Assembly (NCBI RefSeq): GCF_001584335.1
Contig: NZ_LSBB01000020.1
Coordinates: 62,001-126,000, forward strand
Origin: Bacillus atrophaeus
GTDB lineage: Bacteria > Bacillota > Bacilli > Bacillales > Bacillaceae
Reading direction: 5' to 3'
Length of the DNA: 64,000 bases
Below are positions 54,392-63,020 of this stretch, piece after piece. The position numbers were made by a program, and so were the translations under genes. The stretch's first letter is position 1. Each line of letters starts with the position of its first letter. A model generated the notes under the pieces. It was not told the DNA's origin. It saw nothing but the letters and a program-made list of their open reading frames with translations, and made no database searches.

Positions 54392-55894
54392 TTGCAAATA
54401 AAAATAGAAGGCATTACGGATGACAGGCTGCACCGTCCGCTTCAAAATATCGCGAATTTGTTTTATGAAGAATGTGTGCTTACATACGGAGGTTCAGAGG
54501 AATCATCAGATCTTGTGATCAGCTTGGATTATTCTGAATGCCTAGAGAATGTCACGGTTTCAGGGGAAGTGAAAGGCACCTCCATTAAAGAACGGCATAC
54601 AAAGCCGATTTCCTCCGGCATGAACGAAAAAGAAGCATTTAAGCAAGTGAAAAACACAATTTCTTACGTGTATTTAAATCTGCTTCAAGCACATACGGGC
54701 ATCACGCAAAAATGGGGAATCCTTACAGGCATCCGGCCGACCAAGCTGCTCCATAAAAAACTCCAAAGCGGGATGACGCAACATCAAGCGCATGCCGAAT
54801 TAAAAAAGGACTATTTGATTCACGATGAAAAAATCAGCTTAATGCAGCAAATCGTGGACCGCCAGCTTGCCGCAGTTCCGGATCTTTATCAAGTCAAGGA
54901 CGAGGTCAGCATATATATCGGCATTCCTTTCTGCCCGACAAAGTGCGCCTATTGCACCTTCCCGGCTTATGCGATTCAGGGACAGGCAGGCAGAGTCGGT
55001 TCGTTTTTGTGGGGGCTTCACTTTGAAATGCAGAAAATCGGCGAATGGCTGAAGCGGCATGAAATAAAGGTAACAACCATTTATTTCGGCGGAGGCACAC
55101 CGACCAGCATTACCGCTGAAGAAATGGATTTGCTGTATGAGGAAATGGTCCGCTCGTTCCCGGATGTGAAACAGATTCGGGAAATCACTGTAGAGGCGGG
55201 GCGTCCTGATACCATTACGGAAGAAAAGCTTGATGTGCTGAACAAATATCATATTGATCGCATCAGCATCAATCCGCAATCGTATGAAAATGAAACATTA
55301 AAGGCAATCGGCAGACACCATACGGTTGAAGAAACTATTGAGAAGTATCACTTGTCACGCGAGCACGGCATGTCCAATATTAATATGGATTTAATCATCG
55401 GCCTTCCGGGAGAAGGGGTGGAGGAATTCAGAAACAGCCTTCGTGAAACAGAAAAATTAATGCCTGAATCCCTTACCGTCCATACGCTCTCATTCAAGCG
55501 GGCGTCAGAGATGACGAGAAATAAACACAAGTATAAAGTAGCGGACAGAGACGAGGTGTCTCAAATGATGGATGATGCCGTTGTTTGGACAAAAGAGAAC
55601 GGCTATGAGCCTTACTATCTGTACCGCCAGAAAAACATTCTCGGTAATCTGGAAAACGTCGGGTACTCAGTTCCGGGACAGGAAAGCATCTATAATATTA
55701 TGATTATGGAAGAGGTACAGACGATCATCGGAATCGGCTGCGGCGCGGCAAGCAAATTCATTGACCCCAAAACGGGAAAAATCACACACTTCGCCAATCC
55801 GAAAGATCCAAAATCATACAACGACAGATTTGAACATTATACGGAAGAAAAAATTAAATATTTAGAGCAGATTTTTGAAAAGACGTCTCTTTAA
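54392..55894 (+). CDS. hemZ: Oxygen-independent coproporphyrinogen III oxidase-like HemZ
   Basis: Radical-SAM protein of 500 residues. The N-terminal 160 residues are a family-specific extension. The iron-sulfur motif is FCPTKCAYCTFPAY (CX3CX2C), with FGGGTPTS, EAGRPDTI and LIIGLPGEG typical of HemN-like enzymes. It should turn coproporphyrinogen III into protoporphyrinogen IX without oxygen. TTG at 54392 (LQIKIEGI) has AAGGTGAT; the longer frame from 54347 lacks a ribosome site. Confidence 0.93.
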   Translation: MQIKIEGITDDRLHRPLQNIANLFYEECVLTYGGSEESSDLVISLDYSECLENVTVSGEVKGTSIKERHTKPISSGMNEKEAFKQVKNTISYVYLNLLQAHTGITQKWGILTGIRPTKLLHKKLQSGMTQHQAHAELKKDYLIHDEKISLMQQIVDRQLAAVPDLYQVKDEVSIYIGIPFCPTKCAYCTFPAYAIQGQAGRVGSFLWGLHFEMQKIGEWLKRHEIKVTTIYFGGGTPTSITAEEMDLLYEEMVRSFPDVKQIREITVEAGRPDTITEEKLDVLNKYHIDRISINPQSYENETLKAIGRHHTVEETIEKYHLSREHGMSNINMDLIIGLPGEGVEEFRNSLRETEKLMPESLTVHTLSFKRASEMTRNKHKYKVADRDEVSQMMDDAVVWTKENGYEPYYLYRQKNILGNLENVGYSVPGQESIYNIMIMEEVQTIIGIGCGAASKFIDPKTGKITHFANPKDPKSYNDRFEHYTEEKIKYLEQIFEKTSL

Positions 55895-55897
55895 AAG

Positions 55898-55929
55898 AAA
55901 GCAGCACTGGCGAGCAGTGCTGCTTTTTT
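55898..55929 (+). terminator. Terminator after hemZ
   Basis: AAAGCAGCACTG and CAGTGCTGCTTT around GCGAG with T run. Confidence 0.93.
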
Positions 55930-56001
55930 ATGATATCGCGTTTAAGACATGACCCATTCGGGAAAAAATTGTATAGACTGAACCTAAAAGGACGTGAGTG
56001 C

Positions 56002-57291
56002 ATGTATGATGTCATCGGAATAGGAATAGGACCGTTTAATTTGGGGCTTGCCGCTCTATTGGAGGATATTCCTGAATTGAACGGGCTTTTTTTTGATAAA
56101 AAGAAGGAATTCGCCTGGCATCCAGGGCTTTTAATAGAAGGAACAGATCTTCAGGTAGCTTTTTTAGCAGATTTGGTGACGATGGCCAATCCGCAAAGCC
56201 GTTATACCTTCCTTCATTACTTACATAAGTCAGACCGGCTCTACCGATTCTATACGTTTAACGAATTTGATATTCCAAGACGGGAGTTTAACGAGTATTT
56301 AGCATGGGCTGCGTCTGATATCGGGTCATGCGTTTTCGGCTCAGAAGTCATTCGTGTGACAGACAGCGGGAAACACTACCAGGTGACCGTGAAAGATACA
56401 GAAAGCGGAAGCGAGACGGTGTATGAAGCAAAGCATGTCGTCATGGGCACAGGCAGTGAACCGTTCGTTCCGGTAGAGCTGGATGATGAACTTCGGAAAG
56501 ATACCATTTACAGCCCGGAATATTTGTATCGGAGAGATGAACTTAAGGATGCAGAGTCGATTACAGTGATCGGCTCCGGCCAAAGCGCGGCTGAAATTTT
56601 TTCTGATTTGCTTAATGGAGCAGCACACCGCGGCTGCCGGCTGCAATGGATTACCCGCTCAACGGGATTTCGGGAATTGGAGACCGCTAAGCTCGGCCAA
56701 GAAATGTTTACTCCGGAATATATTGAGTATTTTAATCAGCTTCCGTTTCAAGAACGGCTGAATACACTTCCCGAGCTTAACGGGTTGCGTAACGGAATTG
56801 ATTCAGCTACACTTGCCGCCATTTATAACAACCTGTATCACAGATCCATTTCCGGCGGATCGCCTGATGTGTATATACAGTCGATGTCGGAGCTGACTCA
56901 CATAGAGAAAAAGAAAGAACATTGTCAGCTTACATTCAAGCAGCGGCAATTAGATGAAACGTTCCAAGTTGATTCGCAAAAGGTCATTTTGGCGACAGGC
57001 TTTAAGCCGCACATTCCTGAATGGTTTGATTATTTCAAGGATGACATTGAATGGGAGGATGAGAAGCGTTTCAAAGTAACGGATGACTTCCGCCTTGTTT
57101 TTCATAAGGAACGGGAGCATCACTTTTTTACGCTGACCAATCTCGATCACTCTCATGGAACGGGAGCTACGAACTTAAAGCTTTCCGCCTACAGAAATCA
57201 AAAAATCATTAATACCATTCTTGGGAGAGAATACTACTCACTGAAGAAAAAAGCGGCATTTCAGCAATTTCTCCCCGCAAAAAAGAACTGA
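56002..57291 (+). CDS. L-lysine/L-ornithine N-monooxygenase-like protein (IucD/SidA/PvdA family)
   Basis: 429 residues of a flavin N-hydroxylase. FAD loop IGIGIGPFNLGLAALLED; substrate/FAD segment FLADLVTMANPQSRYTFLHY; NADPH loop VIGSGQSAAEIFSDLL; C-terminal ATGFKPHIPEWF (the D/N-x3-ATGY type motif). Such enzymes hydroxylate the side-chain amine of lysine or ornithine for hydroxamate siderophores. No siderophore synthetase, acetylase or transporter is next to it. ATG at 56002 with AAAGGACGTGAG. I know of no orthologue at this place in B. subtilis 168. Confidence 0.85.
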   Translation: MYDVIGIGIGPFNLGLAALLEDIPELNGLFFDKKKEFAWHPGLLIEGTDLQVAFLADLVTMANPQSRYTFLHYLHKSDRLYRFYTFNEFDIPRREFNEYLAWAASDIGSCVFGSEVIRVTDSGKHYQVTVKDTESGSETVYEAKHVVMGTGSEPFVPVELDDELRKDTIYSPEYLYRRDELKDAESITVIGSGQSAAEIFSDLLNGAAHRGCRLQWITRSTGFRELETAKLGQEMFTPEYIEYFNQLPFQERLNTLPELNGLRNGIDSATLAAIYNNLYHRSISGGSPDVYIQSMSELTHIEKKKEHCQLTFKQRQLDETFQVDSQKVILATGFKPHIPEWFDYFKDDIEWEDEKRFKVTDDFRLVFHKEREHHFFTLTNLDHSHGTGATNLKLSAYRNQKIINTILGREYYSLKKKAAFQQFLPAKKN

Positions 57292-57320
57292 CCCTCCAAG
57301 GAAGGCCAGTTCTTTTTTTT
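57282..57320. terminator. Terminator between the monooxygenase gene and khtU
   Basis: AAAGAACTG and CAGTTCTTT with an inner CC-TCC/GGA-GG stem; eight T residues follow. Both stop codons lie in or next to it. Confidence 0.9.
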
Positions 57321-58539
57321 ATCCTCGCTGTTTTTTCTTTATGGGGACCTCAGGCTTCCACTTGAATATCTTGTTCAGCTGCCGGTATATTCGTTTCGAT
57401 TCCTTCGTCAGCAGCGGACCGAGAATCGCTAATATCAATACGTAAAGCGCGGCGAACGGCTTTAGCGTGCTGGACAGTCCGCCGGCAATACCGAGATTTG
57501 CGACGATAATGGAAAATTCCCCGCGGGAGACGATGGTGAGGCCGATATTTGACGACGCTTTATGTGAGAGTCCCGCGCGTCTTCCGGCAATCATTCCGGC
57601 GATAAAGTTCCCGGCAATGGTAAGAATAACGGCGCCTAAGGCAAGCCAAACCGCATCGCCGAGCGTAAAGGGATCAATACTGAGGCCAAAGCTGAAAAAG
57701 AACATGGCGCCAAAGAAATCACGGAAAGGAACCACAAGATGCTCGATCCGATCGGAATGCTCTGTTTCAGAAAATACAAGGCCGAGAAGCAAAGCGCCGA
57801 TGGCCTCGGCAACGTGAATCGTTTCTGAAAAACCGGCGATAAAAAAGAGCGCGGCGAAAATGACGATAATAAACACTTCATTTGAACGAATATCAAACAG
57901 CTTATTCAAAAGGGCGGGGAGCTTTCTTGCCACAATGAAGAACAGCAGCATATATCCGAAGGCGATCAGGATTGATAAGAGCGCGCTTCCGACAGAAGTC
58001 GCGTCACCCAGCACAAGACCGGACACAACGGACAGATACACAGCAAGGAATATATCCTCAAACATAATAATTCCAAGTATCAGCTCTGTTTCGGGATTTG
58101 CCGTTCTTTTCAAATCAACTAGAACCTTCGCGACAATCGCACTTGAGGAAATGGTGATAACGCCGGCCAGCACGAGTACTTCCAGAAATGAAAATCCGGT
58201 AATAAATCCATATATCAGGCCGAGGCTGAAGTTGATTAAGATATATATCGACCCGCCGACCGCAATGGACCTTCCGGATTTAATCAATTTGCCGACAGAG
58301 AATTCGAGTCCGAGATAAAAGAGGAGAAAGAGAACACCCATCCGCCCGAAAAACTCAATAATCTCGCTGCTTTCTATAAACGTCAGATCAATAATCCCCA
58401 GCTTCGGCGCGTGAGGCCCAAGCAGCATTCCTAATATGATGAGGAAAGGAATAATGGAGAAGTTGATTTTGTTTGCAATTAAACTGGCAATCGCCACGAG
58501 GACGAGCGCAGTTCCGACTTCAAAGACCAAATGATCCAT
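57319..58539 (-). CDS. khtU: K+/H+ antiporter membrane subunit KhtU
   Basis: CPA2-family exchanger (YhaU), 406 residues, about 12 helices. It has the motif IIEFFGRMGVLFLLFYLGLE, the ion-site region ITISSSAIVAKVLVDL and LTIVSRGEFSIIVANLG. It removes K+ (and NH4+) in alkaline conditions. ATG at 58539 (MDHLVFEV); GGGGGAG is 12 nt upstream, a rather long gap. It overlaps no coding part of khtT and is in the khtSTU unit. Confidence 0.92.
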   Translation of the reverse strand: MDHLVFEVGTALVLVAIASLIANKINFSIIPFLIILGMLLGPHAPKLGIIDLTFIESSEIIEFFGRMGVLFLLFYLGLEFSVGKLIKSGRSIAVGGSIYILINFSLGLIYGFITGFSFLEVLVLAGVITISSSAIVAKVLVDLKRTANPETELILGIIMFEDIFLAVYLSVVSGLVLGDATSVGSALLSILIAFGYMLLFFIVARKLPALLNKLFDIRSNEVFIIVIFAALFFIAGFSETIHVAEAIGALLLGLVFSETEHSDRIEHLVVPFRDFFGAMFFFSFGLSIDPFTLGDAVWLALGAVILTIAGNFIAGMIAGRRAGLSHKASSNIGLTIVSRGEFSIIVANLGIAGGLSSTLKPFAALYVLILAILGPLLTKESKRIYRQLNKIFKWKPEVPIKKKQRG

Positions 58540-58546
58540 AGGCTGA

Positions 58547-59044
58547 TCACACTCCCCCTCTAGAAAGAAATTCATGAGTCAGTTTCTTCAGATGCTTTCT
58601 TTCACCTGAGAGAACGAGTGTGTCATTTTCTTCAATGATGGAATCTGCTCCGGGGTTTAAGAACTTCTCCTGATTATGCTTAATGATGGCGATCACAGTT
58701 ACATCATGGTTTTGGCGTACATCCAGTTCGCCGAGTGTGCAGCCGACTGATTTCGCTCCTTTTTCCACTCTGAACCACTCGATGATGAGATCGCTGAATG
58801 CCATTTCAATCGACTCCAGCGCCTGCGGCTTATAGACCATACCGCCTAAAATAGCAGCAATTTGTCTCGCTTCGGAATCATCGAGTGAAATGTTGGTCAG
58901 AAGCTCATCAGGATCTTGGTCATCAAACCTGTAAATTTCTCTTCTTCCGTCATCATGAATGATAATCGTCATTTTTTCATGATTTCTTGTTTCGATTTCA
59001 AATTTTTTGCCGATGCCGGGCAAGTCGTTCTCTTTTATATTCAT
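58547..59044 (-). CDS. khtT: KhtT, RCK_C-domain regulator of KhtU
   Basis: 165 residues. An N-terminal segment (1-80) is followed by an RCK_C (TrkA-C) domain (about 85-163: FRVEKGAKSVGCTLGELDVR ... NPGADSIIEENDTLVLSGER). In B. subtilis KhtT gates KhtU and binds c-di-AMP and protons. The gene is between khtS and khtU on the same strand. Confidence 0.92.
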   Translation of the reverse strand: MNIKENDLPGIGKKFEIETRNHEKMTIIIHDDGRREIYRFDDQDPDELLTNISLDDSEARQIAAILGGMVYKPQALESIEMAFSDLIIEWFRVEKGAKSVGCTLGELDVRQNHDVTVIAIIKHNQEKFLNPGADSIIEENDTLVLSGERKHLKKLTHEFLSRGGV

Positions 59045-59121
59045 ACATTTCCCTCCGAAAAAAATAGTATTGGATGACTAATAAAAAAGTTTGATACGAT
59101 TGATGGATGGTTTTAATGTAT

Positions 59122-59436
59122 TTATGATCGGAGGTAATTTGATTGGTATTTTATAGGGACGGCACATATTTTATCCAAAATGCTCACTTTTGACTGATCA
59201 AGGGGCTTGACGGACAACAGGAAAATAACCCGTGCCAATGGATCATATTCTTTGCCCATAGGGGAAAACAAGCTGGCAGGCGAAGCCGTTTTTGCCGATT
59301 GTGTTTCCTGAGGATAAGAGGAAACCTGCAGCTGGCTGTCAGCCGCTGTATCAAGCTGTGAAGGCAGAACAACATCAGAAGGGGGGAAAAACACCATAAA
59401 TAAACTTAACAACATACCAAGCATCAATTTATCCAA
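59122..59436 (-). CDS. khtS: KhtS, small membrane or secreted protein of the K+/H+ antiporter operon
   Basis: 104 residues. N-terminal hydrophobic segment (MDKLMLGMLLSLFMVFFPPS), then a Ser/Gln-rich polar part and a C-terminal segment (YDPLARVIFLLSVKPLDQSK). The start is TTG at 59436 with GGGGGAGGA. In B. subtilis KhtS (YhaS) is the first gene of khtSTU and modulates the antiporter. The C-terminus may be shorter than in 168. Confidence 0.8.
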   Translation of the reverse strand: MDKLMLGMLLSLFMVFFPPSDVVLPSQLDTAADSQLQVSSYPQETQSAKTASPASLFSPMGKEYDPLARVIFLLSVKPLDQSKVSILDKICAVPIKYQSNYLRS

Positions 59437-59624
59437 CGTTATCCTCCCCCTTTCTCTCGAATATATTCTGTCAATTTCACTATATAAAAATTTATGACCA
59501 CTTTCAAATGATATGCACTTTTCAGTATCAATTGAACTCGAAAAATAAAGAGGATTTTACTGTGAGCGAAGGGAATGTATACAAGGTGAAGAAATTTTGT
59601 AAGCGTATACAGGAGGTGCTTTAG

Positions 59625-60392
59625 TTGGACTATATTCAATATGAAGCAAAGGGGCTTGTCGCAGAAATTGTATTTCAACGCCCTGATGCTTACAATGCTT
59701 TCAATGAACAAATGCTTAATGAATTAAAAGAGGCGTGTGTAAAAGCGGCTGAAAGCGAGGCGCTTATCGTTCTTTTAAGAGGGAGCGGCAGAGGTTTCTC
59801 GGCTGGCGGAGACATTCATATGATGACGTCACCTCATGATTCCGGGCAATTTAAGCAGCTCATGGACACAATCGAAACCATCACGATGACACTATTTCAA
59901 ATGAAAAAAATAACCGTGGCCGCTATTCACGGCGCCGCTGCGGGCCTCGGGTTAAGCGTGGCGCTTTGCGCTGATATGGTTCTGGCTGAAAAGAACGCAG
60001 GCCTTGCGATGAACTTTAATGGCATCGGGCTTATTCCTGACGGGGGAGGCCATTATCTTCTTATGAAACGTGTAGGCGAAACAGAAGCGAAAAAGCTGAT
60101 CTGGAGCGGGAAAAAACTGTCGGCTGAGGAAGCGGTCACACTGGGGCTTGCAGACGGAACATTCAGCGGAGAGCCAGCAGCGGGCGCTGAACCGTATGTA
60201 AATCAGCTTTTGGCGTCGCCTCTTCAAGCGATGATTGAAACAAAAGCCATTTATCAAAACCTGCATGAGGACAAATTGAAACAGGTATTATCGCTCGAAC
60301 GAAGCGCTCAGGAAAGAATGAGGAAAACGAAGGATCATCAAGAGGGGATACGCGCATTTTTGGAGAAACGAAAACCGATGTTTAATACGTAA
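59625..60392 (+). CDS. yhaR: Enoyl-CoA hydratase/isomerase family protein YhaR
   Basis: 255-residue crotonase. The oxyanion-hole motifs are GRGFSAGGDIHMM and AAIHGAAAGLGLSVALCADM; the usual catalytic Glu region reads GIGLIPDGGGHYLL, with Asp where many hydratases have Glu. Activity could therefore be isomerase or other. TTG at 59625 has AGGAGGTG 8 nt upstream. It is monocistronic, divergent from khtS. Confidence 0.88.
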   Translation: MDYIQYEAKGLVAEIVFQRPDAYNAFNEQMLNELKEACVKAAESEALIVLLRGSGRGFSAGGDIHMMTSPHDSGQFKQLMDTIETITMTLFQMKKITVAAIHGAAAGLGLSVALCADMVLAEKNAGLAMNFNGIGLIPDGGGHYLLMKRVGETEAKKLIWSGKKLSAEEAVTLGLADGTFSGEPAAGAEPYVNQLLASPLQAMIETKAIYQNLHEDKLKQVLSLERSAQERMRKTKDHQEGIRAFLEKRKPMFNT

Positions 60393-60403
60393 CACACAAA
60401 TTC

Positions 60404-60429
60404 AGCCGGCCTATTGCAGCCGGCTTTTC
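60404..60429. terminator. Terminator after yhaR
   Basis: AGCCGGC and GCCGGCT around a 7-nt loop, followed by TTTTCT. Confidence 0.85.
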
Positions 60430-60433
60430 TAGA

Positions 60434-60619
60434 TTATCTGTGAAATAATATCAATTTTCCAGAGGCATTTACCAAACGGTGGGTATGGCTGTAAAGGTTC
60501 TTTTCCTTTAATATTGATTCCCCGGTTTTTTTCGCCTTTTCTTCACTTTCTGCTTCTATTCTTTCATTGATCAGCGTTTCTCCCGACGGGTGGAATGCTG
60601 TGAGAAAATAATAATCCAT
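60434..60619 (-). CDS. Small conserved protein of unknown function
   Basis: 61 residues, MDYYFLTAFHPSGETLINER then a charged helix (IEAESEEKAKKTGESILKEK) and a basic end. ATG at 60619 with AAAGGGGGACAAATTTC upstream, so it is clearly translated. B. subtilis has a short yhz-type gene near here, but I do not name it with certainty. No signal peptide. Confidence 0.7.
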   Translation of the reverse strand: MDYYFLTAFHPSGETLINERIEAESEEKAKKTGESILKEKNLYSHTHRLVNASGKLILFHR

Positions 60620-60735
60620 GAAATTTGTCCCCCTTTTTACCCTTTAATAAATTATATTCTTAGTAAGATATAAAAATCCTTTATTATTTTTCATCCAATA
60701 ATAGTATATAATGGGTGGAGGAAGGAGGGAGTCAG

Positions 60736-61632
60736 GTGCTGACAATAGATCATGTAACGAAACAATTTGGCAAACAAAAAGCAGTTGACGGATTGCATCT
60801 TGAAATCCCGGAGCAGCAGATGTTCGGCTTGTTAGGCGCAAACGGCGCAGGAAAAACGACCACATTTCGAATGATATTAGGCTTATTAAGCATAACGGAG
60901 GGCTCCATCAGCTGGAAAGGCCGGCCAGTCAATTACAGTATAACCAGTAAAATCGGATATTTGCCGGAAGAACGGGGGCTTTACCCGAAATTAAAGGTGA
61001 AAGACCAGCTTGTATATCTTGCCCGTCTTAAAGGGATGGCGAAACAAGATGCTGTAAAAGAACTCGGCACATGGCTTGAACGGTTCAATATCACAGAGTA
61101 CGAGAATAAGAAGGTAGAAGAGCTGTCAAAAGGAAATCAGCAAAAAATTCAATTTATATCGGCTGTCTTGCATAAGCCTGAGCTGTTGATTCTTGATGAG
61201 CCATTCAGCGGCCTTGACCCTGTGAATGTCGAACTTTTAAAGGATGCGGTTGTAGCTCTTAAAAACAGCGGTGTATCCATCGTATTCTCAAGCCACCGCA
61301 TGGAGCATGTAGAAGAACTTTGTGAAAACCTCTGTATTCTGCAAAAGGGAAAGCCAGTCGTCCAAGGGAAGCTGAAGGAAATTAAGCGCTCGTTTGGAAA
61401 AAAGAATGTGTCTATTCATTCTGATGACAATCTTGAATTTCTAAAGTCGCACGAGGGCATTACGAAATGGAAAGAAACGTCTGACGGAGTAAAGCTTCAA
61501 ATTGCCAATGAAGCCATTTCCCAAGAACTGTTTTCCATGCTTCAAGGCAAAGGATTTATCAGAAAGTTTGAACTGGAAGAGCCGTCACTGCATGATATTT
61601 TCATTGAAAAGGTGGGGGCTGTCTATGAATAA
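60736..61632 (+). CDS. yhaQ: ABC transporter ATP-binding protein YhaQ
   Basis: 298 residues. Walker A is GANGAGKTTT, Q-loop in YLPEERGLY, signature VEELSKGNQQKIQF, Walker B LLILDEPFSGLDP, H-loop SSHRMEHVEEL. The C-terminal extension (225-298) is that of NatA-type exporters. GTG at 60736 has AAGGAGGGAG. It overlaps yhaP by 8 nt. The pair resembles the Na+ exporter NatAB, but the substrate is not known. Confidence 0.92.
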   Translation: MLTIDHVTKQFGKQKAVDGLHLEIPEQQMFGLLGANGAGKTTTFRMILGLLSITEGSISWKGRPVNYSITSKIGYLPEERGLYPKLKVKDQLVYLARLKGMAKQDAVKELGTWLERFNITEYENKKVEELSKGNQQKIQFISAVLHKPELLILDEPFSGLDPVNVELLKDAVVALKNSGVSIVFSSHRMEHVEELCENLCILQKGKPVVQGKLKEIKRSFGKKNVSIHSDDNLEFLKSHEGITKWKETSDGVKLQIANEAISQELFSMLQGKGFIRKFELEEPSLHDIFIEKVGAVYE

Positions 61633-62887
61633 ATTTTTTATTATGCTATTCCATACATATAAAAATAAGATCACGGCAAAGTCGTTTATTATTTCAACCG
61701 TTATCAGCGTACTGCTTGTTTTGTTTGTGACAAATTTAGAGTCGATTATTTCTATGTTCCAGTCTGATGACGATGCAAAGCAAGAAATAGCGGTCATTGA
61801 TGAAACAAATGAATTGTACCCGATCTTTTCAAAGCAGCTGAAAGCTGTTGATGCCGACAGCGAATTGGATATGAAACAAACGAAAAAATCCGAAAAAGAA
61901 GTGTCTCAGCAAGTTAAAAATGAAAAATTGGACGGAATGTTCATCATCAAAAGAGATAAAAACGGAGAAATATCGGGGACTTACAAAGCGTTAACGATTT
62001 CTGATGAGACGGCGTACAATTACCTGAAGCAGGCGCTGACACAAACGAAAACCGTTGTGGGCACGGCTGACTTGGGTGTCTCACAAGAAAAAATCAGCAG
62101 CCTCTATGCCCCTGTCTCTGTCGATAATGTAGCATTGCAAACGGGAGCGAAGTCAGAGGAAGAGCTTGGGCAGGTTATGGGGCTTGTCTATATCCTTCTG
62201 TTTATGATTTATTTCGCTGTCATTATGTATGCGAGTATGATTGCGATGGAAGTGGCGACGGAGAAATCATCCCGCGTCATGGAAATTCTGATCTCAAGCA
62301 TGCCGCCGATCCAGCAGATGTTTGCAAAGCTGTTTGGCATTGCGCTCGTCGGAGTGACGCAGCTCGCTATCATCCTGTCAATTGGCTTTGCGTCTCTCAA
62401 GCTCGGTGAAACCGGCGAGACAACATCATCGGTCAGTCAGTTTATCAATGTAACCGATGTTCCGGTTTCAACGATTATCTACGCAGTTATTTTCTTTTTG
62501 CTCGGGTATTTCCTTTATGCGACAATGGCTGCCTTTCTCGGAAGCGTCGTCAGCCGCATAGAGGATGTGCAGCAGACGATCACACCGATGACGCTTTTGG
62601 TCGTGGCCGGCTTTATGATTGCAGTGTTTGGAATACGCACTCCTGACGCGGGATTTATTACTGCCACATCGTTTATTCCGTTCTTTACGCCGATGATTAT
62701 GTTTTTGCGTGTCGGCATGCTGGATATCCCGTTTTGGCAGGCAGCGCTCGGCATTGGAATTACCCTGCTCACCATCATCATTTTGGCAGTGATCGGGGCA
62801 AGAATCTACAAAGGCGGTGTCCTTTTTTACGGCAATTCAAACGCATTCAAAGCAATCAAACAGGCGCTTCGTTTATCGAAAAACTAA
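61625..62887 (+). CDS. yhaP: ABC transporter permease YhaP (ABC-2 type)
   Basis: 420 residues, NatB-like. One N-terminal helix, an extracellular domain (about 50-180), then five or six helices (LVYILLFMIYFAVIMYASMI, IALVGVTQLAIILSIGFASL). ATG at 61625 with GGTGGGGG inside the end of yhaQ; translation is coupled. The upstream in-frame extension from 61502 is not used. Confidence 0.9.
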   Translation: MNKFFIMLFHTYKNKITAKSFIISTVISVLLVLFVTNLESIISMFQSDDDAKQEIAVIDETNELYPIFSKQLKAVDADSELDMKQTKKSEKEVSQQVKNEKLDGMFIIKRDKNGEISGTYKALTISDETAYNYLKQALTQTKTVVGTADLGVSQEKISSLYAPVSVDNVALQTGAKSEEELGQVMGLVYILLFMIYFAVIMYASMIAMEVATEKSSRVMEILISSMPPIQQMFAKLFGIALVGVTQLAIILSIGFASLKLGETGETTSSVSQFINVTDVPVSTIIYAVIFFLLGYFLYATMAAFLGSVVSRIEDVQQTITPMTLLVVAGFMIAVFGIRTPDAGFITATSFIPFFTPMIMFLRVGMLDIPFWQAALGIGITLLTIIILAVIGARIYKGGVLFYGNSNAFKAIKQALRLSKN

Positions 62888-62890
62888 TGG

Positions 62891-62924
62891 GAAACAGTCT
62901 GGGGACACTCAGGCTGTTTTTTTG
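62891..62924 (+). terminator. Terminator after yhaP
   Basis: AAACAGTCTG and CAGGCTGTTT with an 8-nt loop and seven T residues. Confidence 0.88.
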
Positions 62925-63020
62925 CGGTTTCGGCGTTTTCCATTCTTTTAGCAGAACGTGCATTCGTACGGAAACGATGCTAAAATAGGGGTAATTCACC
63001 TCATCGAAAGGAGCGGAACA

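Noticed and set aside
55930-56001. N-terminal extension of the monooxygenase
   Set aside because: It lies directly after the hemZ terminator and lacks a ribosome site; the FAD fold begins at ATG 56002.
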